Shown here in pieces: positions 33,093 through 42,064 of a stretch of DNA of 64,000 nt (positions are counted from its first letter, which is position 1; every line of letters begins with the position of its first letter). The notes beneath the pieces are model-generated. The model searched no databases and was not told the origin of the DNA. It was given only the letters and a program-made list of their open reading frames with translations. This DNA comes from Paenibacillus soyae (GTDB taxonomy: Bacteria > Bacillota > Bacilli > Paenibacillales > Paenibacillaceae): positions 124,001 to 188,000 of the forward strand of contig NZ_JANIPJ010000016.1 in assembly GCF_024623455.1 (NCBI RefSeq), given 5' to 3'. The translations under genes were made by a program, and so were the position numbers.

Positions 33093-33905
33093 TCACCTCA
33101 TTCGTTTGCTGTGAACTACGGCGGCGGCGTGGATGATGCCGTAGACGATAGACGCGATCCCGCCCGCGATGCCCCAGCTGCCCGGATGGCCCGGAACCGC
33201 AAGGGCCGAAGCGCCAAGGTACACAAAAGTGATGCTTACGATTAGCCCGAGCGCGAACGAACCTGTTCGCCGCGAGGCGGCCAGCCATCCGCCGTATAAC
33301 AATACAATCAGCATCGCCGCATGCTCGCCCCAGCGGAACTGCTCTTCCGTCTCCGACCACTGCTGAATGCCCGAATGGATGGCCACCGGCAGCAGAATGA
33401 TCGCAGCGATGGCCGTCAACACGAGGAGCGGACGGGAGTATCCGGCGGAGGGCTCCAGCCGCACCGCGGAAGACCGATTGTGATAGAACGCGTACAACAC
33501 CGCGAGCGTGATGAGAAACATGACGAATACGAATGCTTTCATCAAGGCAAGCTTCGGAGCGGTAACGGCAAATGTCGCCAGAAAGACCAGGTGGCCGGCC
33601 ATATAGAAGTGCAGCAGCATCGGCTTCTCGAAAGGCCGGCGCAGCAGGGCGATCAGGCTTCCGCCGAACAGGAAGGCGAGCAGGGCGCCATGCGAGGCCG
33701 CAAGCCAGCGATAGGAATCGGGTACGAACGATTCGCCTTCGCAGCCCGCGCCGCAGTCCGACGGCAGCCAAGGCTCCAAGGCCTCCGTGGCCCCCTGCAG
33801 GAAGAAAAATCCAAACAGCGTAAACAGTACCGCGACAACGGCGAAGCCGATCCGCTTCCAGCGTTTGGGCTGGTTTTCCATCGTCGTTTTCAAATTCAAA
33901 TTCAT
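33093..33905 (-). CDS. Multi-helix membrane protein of unknown function
   Basis: Product of 270 residues with about eight hydrophobic helices. The first loop holds two cysteines in SDCGAGCEGESFVP, facing outward by prediction. GAGAGGGG lies before ATG 33905; an ATG nine codons earlier is less well placed. It is the first gene of the kinase/regulator unit (8 bases before the kinase start), so it may be an accessory sensor component or the target of the same signal. Not recognised as a named family. Confidence 0.75.
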   Translation of the reverse strand: MNLNLKTTMENQPKRWKRIGFAVVAVLFTLFGFFFLQGATEALEPWLPSDCGAGCEGESFVPDSYRWLAASHGALLAFLFGGSLIALLRRPFEKPMLLHFYMAGHLVFLATFAVTAPKLALMKAFVFVMFLITLAVLYAFYHNRSSAVRLEPSAGYSRPLLVLTAIAAIILLPVAIHSGIQQWSETEEQFRWGEHAAMLIVLLYGGWLAASRRTGSFALGLIVSITFVYLGASALAVPGHPGSWGIAGGIASIVYGIIHAAAVVHSKRMR

Positions 33906-34047
33906 TTCGTGATATCCCCTCTCATTGGTCATGAGATCAGCTTATCGGAACAGCGTCCCTGCCCAATAGAGGAGATTTCCCGATTGTTCGGGAAAGATGT
34001 CGGGAAATATATTCGCTTCTAGAGAAGCATTATCCTGCTGCTAGCGT

Positions 34048-36126
34048 TTATTTCTCAAACTCCCTATAGAAATCATCTCGTATTTCGGATACCGCCAGGT
34101 AGCAGGCTTTCCCGTCCAACAGCCTTGCCGGCACCCGCCATACCTCGCCGTAATAGAAGCTGTCGGCGATCAATACTCCATCCGCATAGATCTGCGCGGC
34201 ATCGCCGTAATAATCGATAGAGACAAAGCCTTGCGAGCCTTTCACCGCGATTTTCTGCCAGGTAATCTTCCTTTCTCCGCCAATATGCAGCTCGTCCGTA
34301 TGCTGCGGATCGAAGGGAGGTCCTTCTACATTCTCGAACGTAACGACAGGCTCCGCATAAGGCCGGTGAATGGAGTCTTGCTCGAAGCTTTCCCCGTTCC
34401 AACGCCACATTCGGAAGTCTCCAGCCGCAACCGTGCGTATTTCGTCATCCTGTTTGTACAGGTCGCAGCCTTCGCCGATATAAAGCTTGCCATCCAGCCT
34501 GCGCAAATATAGGGCTTGTTCCCAGGTGAGAGTGACAATCGAAGCGCGCTCCGCCTTCACGAGCGATTCAAGTCCCGCCTCAGACTTGAAGCTACGACCA
34601 TCGGCGAATCGATATTCCGCGGCGATGCCGGGTATTTGCACGAAGAAATACGTATCTCCCTGTTTGCATACAGGCTGCGCCGTTGCATACTCCAGCACAT
34701 CCCCCGACAAATTCATCCGGAATGGAAGGAAGAAGCTGATATCTCCGCATACGTCAATGGGAGGGAAGGTCACGATGCCCGTATCGATCACCGCAGCATG
34801 AATGTCATCGAGCTTCGCGAGTCTTTGGTAATGGTTGACGAATACGAATCCGCTGCTGCCATCCGTACGCATCGCGTACCGCAGCGAGGAAGTGTCGTCC
34901 CGTTTCACGCTATGCTCGGCTTCCACTCTAACCATCGGCGCGAACGCTTCTTCGAAATCCTGAACGAACAAGTGGAGGAGATTCAGCATTCGGTATTGCT
35001 CTCTCGCTTCGCCATACTCCGATAAGGCCGTCTGATAATCATACGAGAGAATCGGATAATCATTCGGATACCCCGTCGCCTTCGACTCCTGGAACGTCGA
35101 GAGCTTGCCGATCTGATTCGTGCCGCCATGATAGACGTAATAGCCGATCAAGTTATTCCCGTCGCCGAGCTTGACAAGGGATAAGGAATAGATGTCGATG
35201 CCCTTCACGATGTATCTGCGGTGATGCGTCGATTGCAGACCGCCGCCTAACTCGCACGTAGCGAAAGGATACCGTTCATACGGGAGCTGCCATTCTCCGT
35301 CTTCTTCCGTCCGAGCAGGCATCAGATCGGCTCCGATCCCCGTATCATTGCGCATGCCGGTAAAAAAGTAATGGGGCGACGGAGGCAGCGGAGTGAGCCG
35401 GTCATCCCACGGCGCGTCGCAGTAGCCCCCGAATACGGGAACGACCTCGTCGACGGGAATTTGGGCACCCGCAACCGCATTCCATCCCGTAACCGTATAG
35501 AGAGGCGCAATCATCCCGCAGCTCACGGCCATTTCCTTGAGGGTGGCCAAGTGCTCGGCGTCGTTCGTCAGCTCGTTGTCCAGTTGGACGGCAAGGATAG
35601 GACCTCCGTCTTTGTAGAAAAGTCCCTGAACCTGCTCCGAAATTTTCTCATAGTAGATTCGTACTTTCTCCAGGTACTCAGGATTATTTGCACGCAGCTT
35701 GAAAGGCTTCCGGAGCAGCCAGTCCGGGTACCCGCCATTCCGGCATTCGCCATGCGCCCAAGGGCCGATTCGAATAACGACCTCGAGTCCAGCCCGTTTG
35801 CAATCCAATACGAAAGCGCGCAGATCATTGTCGCCGGCGAAGTCGAATTCGCCTTCGATTTCTTCGTGGTAGATCCAGAACACGTAAGTAGATACGAGCG
35901 TAATGCCGCCTGCTTTCATTTTGCACAGCTCTTCATACCAGTCATGACAGTTATACCTGGAAAAATGGAACTCGCCCATCACGCCTATCCATGGTTTTCC
36001 TCCGCGCGTAAAATATAAGCTCGTCACATCGATTCTTTCGTCGGACGGATTTTCTCCTCCGAGATTCAAATGATTCTCCAGCAGCGCCGGCTGCTGGAAC
36101 GCCTTAAATCTATACATAGCCGCCAT
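34048..36126 (-). CDS. GH35 beta-galactosidase
   Basis: Retaining beta-galactosidase-type glycosidase of 692 residues without signal peptide. The N-terminal barrel has the GH35 patterns FTRGGKPWIGVMGEFHFSRY, VVIRIGPWAHGECRNGGYPD and ILAVQLDNELTND. The acid/base Glu185 follows the family NE motif, and the nucleophile is expected at Glu292 (ATCELGGG). The C-terminal half contains beta-rich domains ending in FVSIDYYGDAAQIYADG, a galactose-binding-like fold. Divergent from an AraC regulator that probably induces it. ATG 36126 is used; 36153 and 36117 are alternatives. Confidence 0.88.
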   Translation of the reverse strand: MAAMYRFKAFQQPALLENHLNLGGENPSDERIDVTSLYFTRGGKPWIGVMGEFHFSRYNCHDWYEELCKMKAGGITLVSTYVFWIYHEEIEGEFDFAGDNDLRAFVLDCKRAGLEVVIRIGPWAHGECRNGGYPDWLLRKPFKLRANNPEYLEKVRIYYEKISEQVQGLFYKDGGPILAVQLDNELTNDAEHLATLKEMAVSCGMIAPLYTVTGWNAVAGAQIPVDEVVPVFGGYCDAPWDDRLTPLPPSPHYFFTGMRNDTGIGADLMPARTEEDGEWQLPYERYPFATCELGGGLQSTHHRRYIVKGIDIYSLSLVKLGDGNNLIGYYVYHGGTNQIGKLSTFQESKATGYPNDYPILSYDYQTALSEYGEAREQYRMLNLLHLFVQDFEEAFAPMVRVEAEHSVKRDDTSSLRYAMRTDGSSGFVFVNHYQRLAKLDDIHAAVIDTGIVTFPPIDVCGDISFFLPFRMNLSGDVLEYATAQPVCKQGDTYFFVQIPGIAAEYRFADGRSFKSEAGLESLVKAERASIVTLTWEQALYLRRLDGKLYIGEGCDLYKQDDEIRTVAAGDFRMWRWNGESFEQDSIHRPYAEPVVTFENVEGPPFDPQHTDELHIGGERKITWQKIAVKGSQGFVSIDYYGDAAQIYADGVLIADSFYYGEVWRVPARLLDGKACYLAVSEIRDDFYREFEK

Positions 36127-36211
36127 CCCTTCTTGTTCCTGCTTTGATGACATTGTAGCTTAGCCGGCGACCATGCCGTTAGGATTTTCGCAATAGAAAA
36201 ATAGCAGAAAA

Positions 36212-36240
36212 TGAACATGACTCCATAATAGATGTATAAT
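36212..36240 (+). promoter_or_regulatory. Promoter of the AraC-type regulator
   Basis: TGAACA at 36212-36217 and a perfect TATAAT at 36235-36240, 17 bases apart, lie 43 bases before the AraC start in the shared divergent region. Confidence 0.55.
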
Positions 36241-36282
36241 AGATGGAGACAAGATAGAAGGATACGAAGGAGGCAGGCAGGC

Positions 36283-37158
36283 ATGTTACCGTTCAGACTC
36301 TTTCATCATACAGGCGAACTGGATTTGCCCTTATCCTTATACAGCTGCGGCTTACATCCCCAGCATGCTATTGATAGACCGATCGGATATCCAACGTTTC
36401 AATGCATGATTTGCTTTGCCGGATCTGGGACCTTTCAATTGGAAGGCACTCCTTCCATAGAGCTTAGAAGGGGAGAGCTCATGTTCGTGCCAAGCAAGCT
36501 TGCTCATTCATACAGTCCATCCGAGACAGAGCCATGGATTTTAGGTTATATGGGATTCGAGGGGTCCTTCGCGGATTCCTTCCTTGGCGCGCTTCGGCTT
36601 CCTATGATGAAACCAATAGCAATAAATGAACATGAGGTCGTTCAACTGGAATCGGAGCTTCGGCAGCTCTGGCACATGAGCGAGCGGGAGGGGGAGAATG
36701 CCTATCGCGAGGCTTCGACCAAAATTTATCATCTATTAACTTATATCGCTGCGATTGTCTGTAAAGAGAAGCCGGTCCCTTCTAATCGGAGCCATGCGGG
36801 CACAAAGGAGCAGCTTTGCATTTCCGTTCAATATATGGAGCAGCATTATATGGAGGACTTGAGCCTGGCGAATATAGCTTATGCGGTTGGTTATTCGAAG
36901 CAGCATTTTCAGCGGAAGTTCAAGGAGCTATACGGCATGAATCCCAAACCTTATTTGCAGCGGCTTAGACTGCTTAAGGGTATTCAGCTGCTAGAAGAGG
37001 ATTCGGGACTGTCTATCGGAGAAATCGCGGCGAGGGTGGGGATGGAGCTGAACTACTTCGTGCGTTTGTTTAAATGGAAGCATGGAACGACTCCGGCGAA
37101 ATATCGATCAAGCTTTAGGGAATTCAGCAGGGAATTCGGCGAACGGCATAAGCCATGA
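36283..37158 (+). CDS. AraC-type regulator, divergent from GH35 gene
   Basis: Regulator of 291 residues. An N-terminal cupin-like sensing domain (PTFQCMICFAGSGTFQLEG) is followed by two helix-turn-helix units at the C-terminus: LSLANIAYAVGYSKQHFQRKF and IGEIAARVGMELNYFVRLFK. AAGGAGG lies 9 bases before ATG 36283. Its divergence from the beta-galactosidase gene, with about 156 bases between starts, fits a local activator that responds to a galactoside-type sugar. Confidence 0.9.
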   Translation: MLPFRLFHHTGELDLPLSLYSCGLHPQHAIDRPIGYPTFQCMICFAGSGTFQLEGTPSIELRRGELMFVPSKLAHSYSPSETEPWILGYMGFEGSFADSFLGALRLPMMKPIAINEHEVVQLESELRQLWHMSEREGENAYREASTKIYHLLTYIAAIVCKEKPVPSNRSHAGTKEQLCISVQYMEQHYMEDLSLANIAYAVGYSKQHFQRKFKELYGMNPKPYLQRLRLLKGIQLLEEDSGLSIGEIAARVGMELNYFVRLFKWKHGTTPAKYRSSFREFSREFGERHKP

Positions 37159-37166
37159 CACCACAA

Positions 37167-37210
37167 AAGAGCCTGTTGATCCGCTTAATCGGATGAACAG
37201 GCTCTTCCTT
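37167..37210. terminator. Bidirectional terminator between convergent genes
   Basis: AAGAGCCTGTT and GATCCG pair with the facing CGGAT and AACAGGCTCTT around CTTAAT, with one irregular position. It is followed by TTCCTT on the plus strand and by TTTTG on the minus strand. It separates the AraC gene and the amylase gene. Confidence 0.85.
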
Positions 37211-37227
37211 CATCGATCTATTCCATC

Positions 37228-40200
37228 TTATAGCTTATGGAACAAGTTCAAGATGGCTTGCGCGGTTTCGGCGCGGTTGGCGTCGGAAGCGGGATCGAAG
37301 ATACCGTTTCCTTTGCCTTGCAGAAGTCCCGAGGCGATGGTTTTATTCACGCCATCTACAGCCCATGAGGAGATGCTTGATCCATCCTCGAGTTCGGCTG
37401 TTTCTTGGCCGGTCTCTTCAATTGCGCCGTTCTTGTACTCATAGGCGCGAACGAGCAGTACCGCCATTTGTTCGCGGGTAATCTCCGCGTTAGGATCGAA
37501 TCGGTTATCCGATACTCCCGAGACAAGTCCCGCCTCATAGGCGATCGCGACTTCATTCGCATACCACTCTTCCGCCCCAACATCGTCGAACGGAACGGCG
37601 CCCGCAGCCTTCGTCAAGCTTAGAGCCCGCACCACCAAGGATGCGAACTCGGCGCGAGTCGTCTTTCCATTAGGCGAGAAGAGCGTATCGCTTGTGCCGT
37701 TAATGAGATGCTTCGCCGCTAGTACTTCCAGCGTCCGGGCAGCCCAGTGGTTCGAAGGAACGTCAGCGAATGACTTCGTGTACTCCAGAACCGCATATTT
37801 GCTCAGATGCTCCAGAGTCACCGTCACGCTATTGTTGTCCGCGTCTACGCTTCCTCCAACGTATTCCCACTCTTTGGCTTCTTCCTTGTAATAATAGATG
37901 CCGAGAAGCTCTTCGTCGGCTTCATTGCGATAAGGCAAGGAAACCTTGACTCCGCCGTCTACTTCGCTGATGTCGATAATTTGGTTGTTGAACTTCAGCG
38001 CAATCGTTATGTCGTAGACCGCGCCTGCAACTTCAACGCGAGCTCGACCGCCTTCAGCCGGAGCATTCGCGATCTCGCCTGAAGCCACTGGCGCGACGGT
38101 TACTTCAATACTTGCTCCGGACGGATTGCCCGCCTGAGTCAGCCATTGCTTCAGCGCATCTGCTTGAACGGTTAGAACCGCATTCGCGGCTTTCACCTGG
38201 AGGGTTAGTCCGCCGATATCCTGTACGGGAATGGACTTCGACGTTATGCCGCTGCCAAGCTCCACAATCGCTTTGTCTCCATCCTTTATTACAGTCGTTG
38301 GTACGGTTGGCACTGGCGTCGATGATCCAGGCTGGCTAGGAGGATTCGCTCGCGACCAGTGAGCGTAGATGGTGACGGGCGCGGCCGACAAATTGTCTTC
38401 AAAAACTCTGACGCCGTCGCTGTTGTAGTATTGCTCGCCATTCCCGCCGGTGTTCTCATAGAAGCCTTGGAACGAATAGCCGGCCCTTACGGGGCGGGTA
38501 ATTCCAAGCGGCAGTTTGCCGCCGTAGTTGACCGACACGGTTGCCGTGCCGCCTGACCCGCTCTGAGGATCGAGAGTTATACTGTAGGCATTCGGCGTAA
38601 AGCGGGCGTAGAGAGTCAAATCGCCTACGGAGTTGACTTCGACGCTGGCGAGCTTGGAGCTCGGCTTGAATTGCGGGTCGGTAAACCAGCCGGCGAAGGT
38701 ATGACCTTCCTTCGGACTCGGTTCGCTCAGATCAAATGTCGTCGTTTCAACGGTATAGGTGTCCGTTGCGCTGTCCGGCATGGCGGCGGCAGCTTCGCCG
38801 TCCCTATAGGTGATGGAGTAAGATGTAATCTCCCACTTGGCGAAGAGCGTCGTCGACGCCGTCACGGTATCCGTGTCAAAGCTCCAAGCTTCATTGTAAG
38901 CCGAATCCTTGTACCATCCCTCGAAACGGTAACCGTTTCTGACCGGCGGTACCGGTGCGGTAATGGTAGTGCCCCCCGCCACGTTCGGAATGGACATGAC
39001 CGGGCTGCCTCCTTGGGAATCGAAATGGACGAGGAATTTGTCGGCTTCCAGCGCGATCCATCCGGCGTAGAGAGTCAACGCGTAGATGTGATCGTCGCCG
39101 AGAGTATTGACCACGGGAGCATTGAAATCATACTCCTGCGTGAAGGCCGGATCGGTGTACCATTTTCCGTCGAACAAATAGCCGCTGCGAGTCGGGTCGG
39201 TTGTCGGTCGGGTCGCTTGTTCGCCTTCCCGCACATATTGACTCGCGACCGCGCTGCCGCCCGACGTATCGAAAATGACGCCGTTGCGTCCCGGCGGGAA
39301 AACGCCGCTGGCTTCGAAGCCGATATTGTTGCCTGCGGCAAAGGCCGTGTCCCAGTTGGCGCGGGCGTTAGCGCCGCTGTCGGAGGAGCCGTTAATGCCA
39401 AAGCCCGAGTTTCCGGTGCCATAGAAATAAAGCTGCTCGTTATTAAGCATGGTGGCGGTAATCGCCGGTTGACCGGTTTGTTGCCCGGAGTTGTTATTGA
39501 ATATGATCCCGCCGACGGCAGCCCGCGGCGCTTCGATCTTGTACCAATGAGTGTCGGCGCCATTGTATTTCATTCTTGTCATAGCGCCGCCGGGCCATCC
39601 GCCGAACAACTCGGGGTTGAAGCTGTAGGCCCACACGCCGGTGCTGGCCCAGGCTTGAAAGCCCGCATTCCGGTTGATGGAAAAATAAACGTTAACGTGT
39701 GTTGGTTCCTCGATCGGCGGGGCGACCTCCTCTTCAGGCTCGACCCGCGTGTAGGTAAATGCTTTGGTGATCCAATTCCCTCCGGCTGCCCGGCCCACTA
39801 ACGTGACGGTGATAGGGTCGTTGTAGTTGCCGCTCACGGTGATGATGTCGTCATGGGCAAAGCTCACGGCGTCGCCGTTGTTAATGGCGTAGGAGGCATT
39901 GCTCACATTAGCAGCCGACATCCTGAGTCGGAGCTGATTGCCGGTAAAGCTATTGCCGGCGATCACGTCGTCATCGCTTGGCATTGCGGCAAGAATGGCG
40001 GGATTTGCGTTCTCCCTGTCCATTAGGACCACAAGGCCGGGGTTGGCATTGGTGTCGGTATTGGATATTTTGGCAGGGTTGCCGGGTATGGTACCGCTGA
40101 TTCTGCCGTTCGATACGGTAAAGACGTTGGCCGGATTCAGCGCGTTAACATAATAGCCATCCTTCAAAAATTCCACTTCCACGCTGCCCAGAACACGGTC

Positions 40201-41565
40201 GGTTGTACTGGTGTTGATTAGCACCGCTCCGCCGCCGTCCGCGATTGTTCCGCGCTCGATCATGACGGCATTGTTGCCGAGGCTTACCAGATTCTCGTCC
40301 CGTCCCGCCATAGCGTTGTGGAACTGATTGACGGCCACGACCTCGGGATGGCTCCACTGAGGCCGGTTATTGTTTACGTTCTCTGCGGTCCGCACGCTCA
40401 TTTTCTGTGTCCCGTCAGCGTTGATATTGCGGGCAAAAAAGAGGGGAGATGCGTCCTTGCGGGCGGCGATCATAGCCCAGCCCTGTCTAATCTGCTTCGG
40501 GCTGAAGCTCCGGGATTCTCCTTCGTTGTTGTAAGTGTCGTGGGATTCCACCCAAGGCACCAACCGGTCGGCCGTCAAACCTTCGGCGGCGTAATCCGCC
40601 CATTTGTCGAGACGGCCGATGTCCCCTACCTCGAGGACGCCGCGCACGTCATGCCCGTACATGGAGGCCGTCATGTCGATATATTTGGCATAGCCGGCCA
40701 TCCTGTCGTTGTTCGGGTCTCCCCCTTGCAGCACCTCGCCGTACTGGAAGTTAACCTTGCCTTTCTCCTCGAAGTAGGCTTTGGCGGCGCCGGTCACGTT
40801 TTTCACATAATCGCTTGCGAAATTCCCATCGGGATATTTCGCATTCGTTGCGCCCGCGGCGATGCTGGCCGGGGAAGGCGCGTCGTCGTCCAGCTCGATA
40901 TGCTTGATGGCGTCATAGCGGAAGCCGCTCGCGCCGGCGTCGATCATGCTCTTTAAGTACGCGATGAAGGCGTTTTGAACAAACGGGTTGTGCGTGTCCA
41001 GATCCCTTAGCCCCGGGATCATCTCCGGCTGGGTCAGAAGGAAACGGTCATTATAACCTACGTTGCCGCTCACATTGTGGATGTAGGTGTCAGCATTCCA
41101 AGGCTCATGCGCGCTGCCGCTCACGTGGTTAGCCACGACGTCGACGATGATCTTGATGCCGAGCTCTTCGGCGGCGGAGGTCAGGCTCTTAAAGGCGTTC
41201 AGGTCGCCGTATCGGTTGTCTAGGCCTCCAGCGATCATGTTGCGGGGAGTATAGGCCGCATACCATTCTTCCCCAGTGCCAACGCCCATAATGGGCGAAG
41301 TCTGGATCGCCGTATACCCGGCGTCGGCGATAGCCTGCAGATTTTCTTCGATGACATTTAAATTCCAGTCGAAGGCGTGCAGGATAACGCCGTCCCGGAT
41401 ACGTTCCGGGGTGGCGCCGCTTGCCGCGGAGGCTGCCGCCGTTGCAGGCGCATCCGTTATAGCTTCGGCCCGGGCCGTCGGCATGGCGAAGACCGAGGCC
41501 ATCAGCGCGAGAGCAAGAAGCAGACTAAGGAAACGTTTTCGGTTCAGTTGATGGGTCTGTTTCAT
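37228..41565 (-). CDS. Giant S-layer-anchored alpha-amylase (GH13_28-like, CBM26, InlB repeats, SLH)
   Basis: Secreted starch-degrading enzyme of 1445 residues. A signal peptide covers residues 1-34. The GH13 catalytic part (about 55-520) resembles Bacillus subtilis AmyE (GVILHAFDWNLNVIEENLQA): nucleophile Asp218 (GFRYDAIKH), acid/base Glu277 (YGEVLQ) and Asp343 (VESHDT). A starch-binding module of CBM26 type is at about 623-716. Four InlB/Flg_new-type repeats, each ending in YAGW, AKW, YARF or AHW, lie at 762-836, 843-911, 915-989 and 993-1070. A Pro/Ser/Thr linker, an unassigned beta-rich domain (about 1090-1262) and three SLH domains (1265-1440) follow, predicted to hold it to the cell wall. 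AAGGAG precedes ATG 41565. A cre-like site lies upstream. Confidence 0.93.
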   Translation of the reverse strand: MKQTHQLNRKRFLSLLLALALMASVFAMPTARAEAITDAPATAAASAASGATPERIRDGVILHAFDWNLNVIEENLQAIADAGYTAIQTSPIMGVGTGEEWYAAYTPRNMIAGGLDNRYGDLNAFKSLTSAAEELGIKIIVDVVANHVSGSAHEPWNADTYIHNVSGNVGYNDRFLLTQPEMIPGLRDLDTHNPFVQNAFIAYLKSMIDAGASGFRYDAIKHIELDDDAPSPASIAAGATNAKYPDGNFASDYVKNVTGAAKAYFEEKGKVNFQYGEVLQGGDPNNDRMAGYAKYIDMTASMYGHDVRGVLEVGDIGRLDKWADYAAEGLTADRLVPWVESHDTYNNEGESRSFSPKQIRQGWAMIAARKDASPLFFARNINADGTQKMSVRTAENVNNNRPQWSHPEVVAVNQFHNAMAGRDENLVSLGNNAVMIERGTIADGGGAVLINTSTTDRVLGSVEVEFLKDGYYVNALNPANVFTVSNGRISGTIPGNPAKISNTDTNANPGLVVLMDRENANPAILAAMPSDDDVIAGNSFTGNQLRLRMSAANVSNASYAINNGDAVSFAHDDIITVSGNYNDPITVTLVGRAAGGNWITKAFTYTRVEPEEEVAPPIEEPTHVNVYFSINRNAGFQAWASTGVWAYSFNPELFGGWPGGAMTRMKYNGADTHWYKIEAPRAAVGGIIFNNNSGQQTGQPAITATMLNNEQLYFYGTGNSGFGINGSSDSGANARANWDTAFAAGNNIGFEASGVFPPGRNGVIFDTSGGSAVASQYVREGEQATRPTTDPTRSGYLFDGKWYTDPAFTQEYDFNAPVVNTLGDDHIYALTLYAGWIALEADKFLVHFDSQGGSPVMSIPNVAGGTTITAPVPPVRNGYRFEGWYKDSAYNEAWSFDTDTVTASTTLFAKWEITSYSITYRDGEAAAAMPDSATDTYTVETTTFDLSEPSPKEGHTFAGWFTDPQFKPSSKLASVEVNSVGDLTLYARFTPNAYSITLDPQSGSGGTATVSVNYGGKLPLGITRPVRAGYSFQGFYENTGGNGEQYYNSDGVRVFEDNLSAAPVTIYAHWSRANPPSQPGSSTPVPTVPTTVIKDGDKAIVELGSGITSKSIPVQDIGGLTLQVKAANAVLTVQADALKQWLTQAGNPSGASIEVTVAPVASGEIANAPAEGGRARVEVAGAVYDITIALKFNNQIIDISEVDGGVKVSLPYRNEADEELLGIYYYKEEAKEWEYVGGSVDADNNSVTVTLEHLSKYAVLEYTKSFADVPSNHWAARTLEVLAAKHLINGTSDTLFSPNGKTTRAEFASLVVRALSLTKAAGAVPFDDVGAEEWYANEVAIAYEAGLVSGVSDNRFDPNAEITREQMAVLLVRAYEYKNGAIEETGQETAELEDGSSISSWAVDGVNKTIASGLLQGKGNGIFDPASDANRAETAQAILNLFHKL

Positions 41566-41684
41566 GGAAATGTTCAATCTCCTTATGGATAAAATGATAA
41601 TGATAAAGTCTTTCACGAAAAACGTAGACTGTTACTTCCATACTGTGCCGTGTACATCACCGCCTAATGGTAAGATGACCTCGT

Positions 41685-41698
41685 CGAAACCGCTTTCA
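41685..41698. promoter_or_regulatory. CcpA-binding cre-like site upstream of the amylase
   Basis: Read on the amylase strand, TGAAAGCGGTTTCG matches the catabolite-responsive element TGWAANCGNTNWCA at 13 of 14 positions. It lies 120-133 bases upstream of the amylase start, where CcpA would repress amylase synthesis in rich sugar, as known for amyE in Bacillus. The match was made by eye. Confidence 0.65.
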
Positions 41699-42017
41699 AA
41701 GGGAGCTATTCGATTTCTTCGCATGATCGCGACGCCCCCATTCTTCACCGAGATTTCCAAGCAACCCATGGTGAAATATTCCCCTTAAATATACCACCGC
41801 CCCAATAATGCCAAGGTAGAGATCGTTTGCGAGTGAGGACGATTATTATGCAAAAAAGAAACTCGTTCCGAAAATTTTCTATCTTCTTTTCATCGGTTGC
41901 AGTCCTTTGGCGGAAGGCCGGAATTCGGGTAGGATGATTCCATGAAATCAGGTGGATAAATTTTAGCGCGGGTTCACTGCTCCCCGTTTCGCGTTTCATG
42001 ATTTTTTTCAGGCTAAG

Positions 42018-42034
42018 TTGGTTAAACTAACCAA
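42018..42034. promoter_or_regulatory. Operator-like palindrome before TM2-like gene
   Basis: TTGGTTA and TAACCAA form an exact inverted repeat with a three-base spacer, 31 bases upstream of the start at 42065. Such a 17-base palindrome resembles repressor operators; no regulator is named by it. Confidence 0.4.
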
Positions 42035-42064
42035 GTTCTGAGCGGCGTTTCTCTGGGGGGACCT

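Larger units (their letters stand above)
41566..42064. other. Intergenic control region between amylase and TM2-like gene (no gene seen)
   Basis: About 500 bases holding the divergent control regions of the amylase (minus) and the TM2-like protein (plus). I see a cre-like site and a small operator-like palindrome, listed separately. An 84-codon open frame on the minus strand (41745-41999) has no ribosome site or family likeness and is not called. The right end is AT-rich with a run of seven T (42002-42008). Confidence 0.6.

Noticed and set aside
33085..33771. N-terminal extension of the ComP-like kinase
   Set aside because: The open frame continues upstream of 33084 but overlaps the preceding membrane-protein gene in another frame; a good ribosome site before 33084 makes that the start.
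41745..41999. 84-codon open frame in the amylase control region
   Set aside because: No ribosome site, no family likeness, and AT-rich non-coding character.
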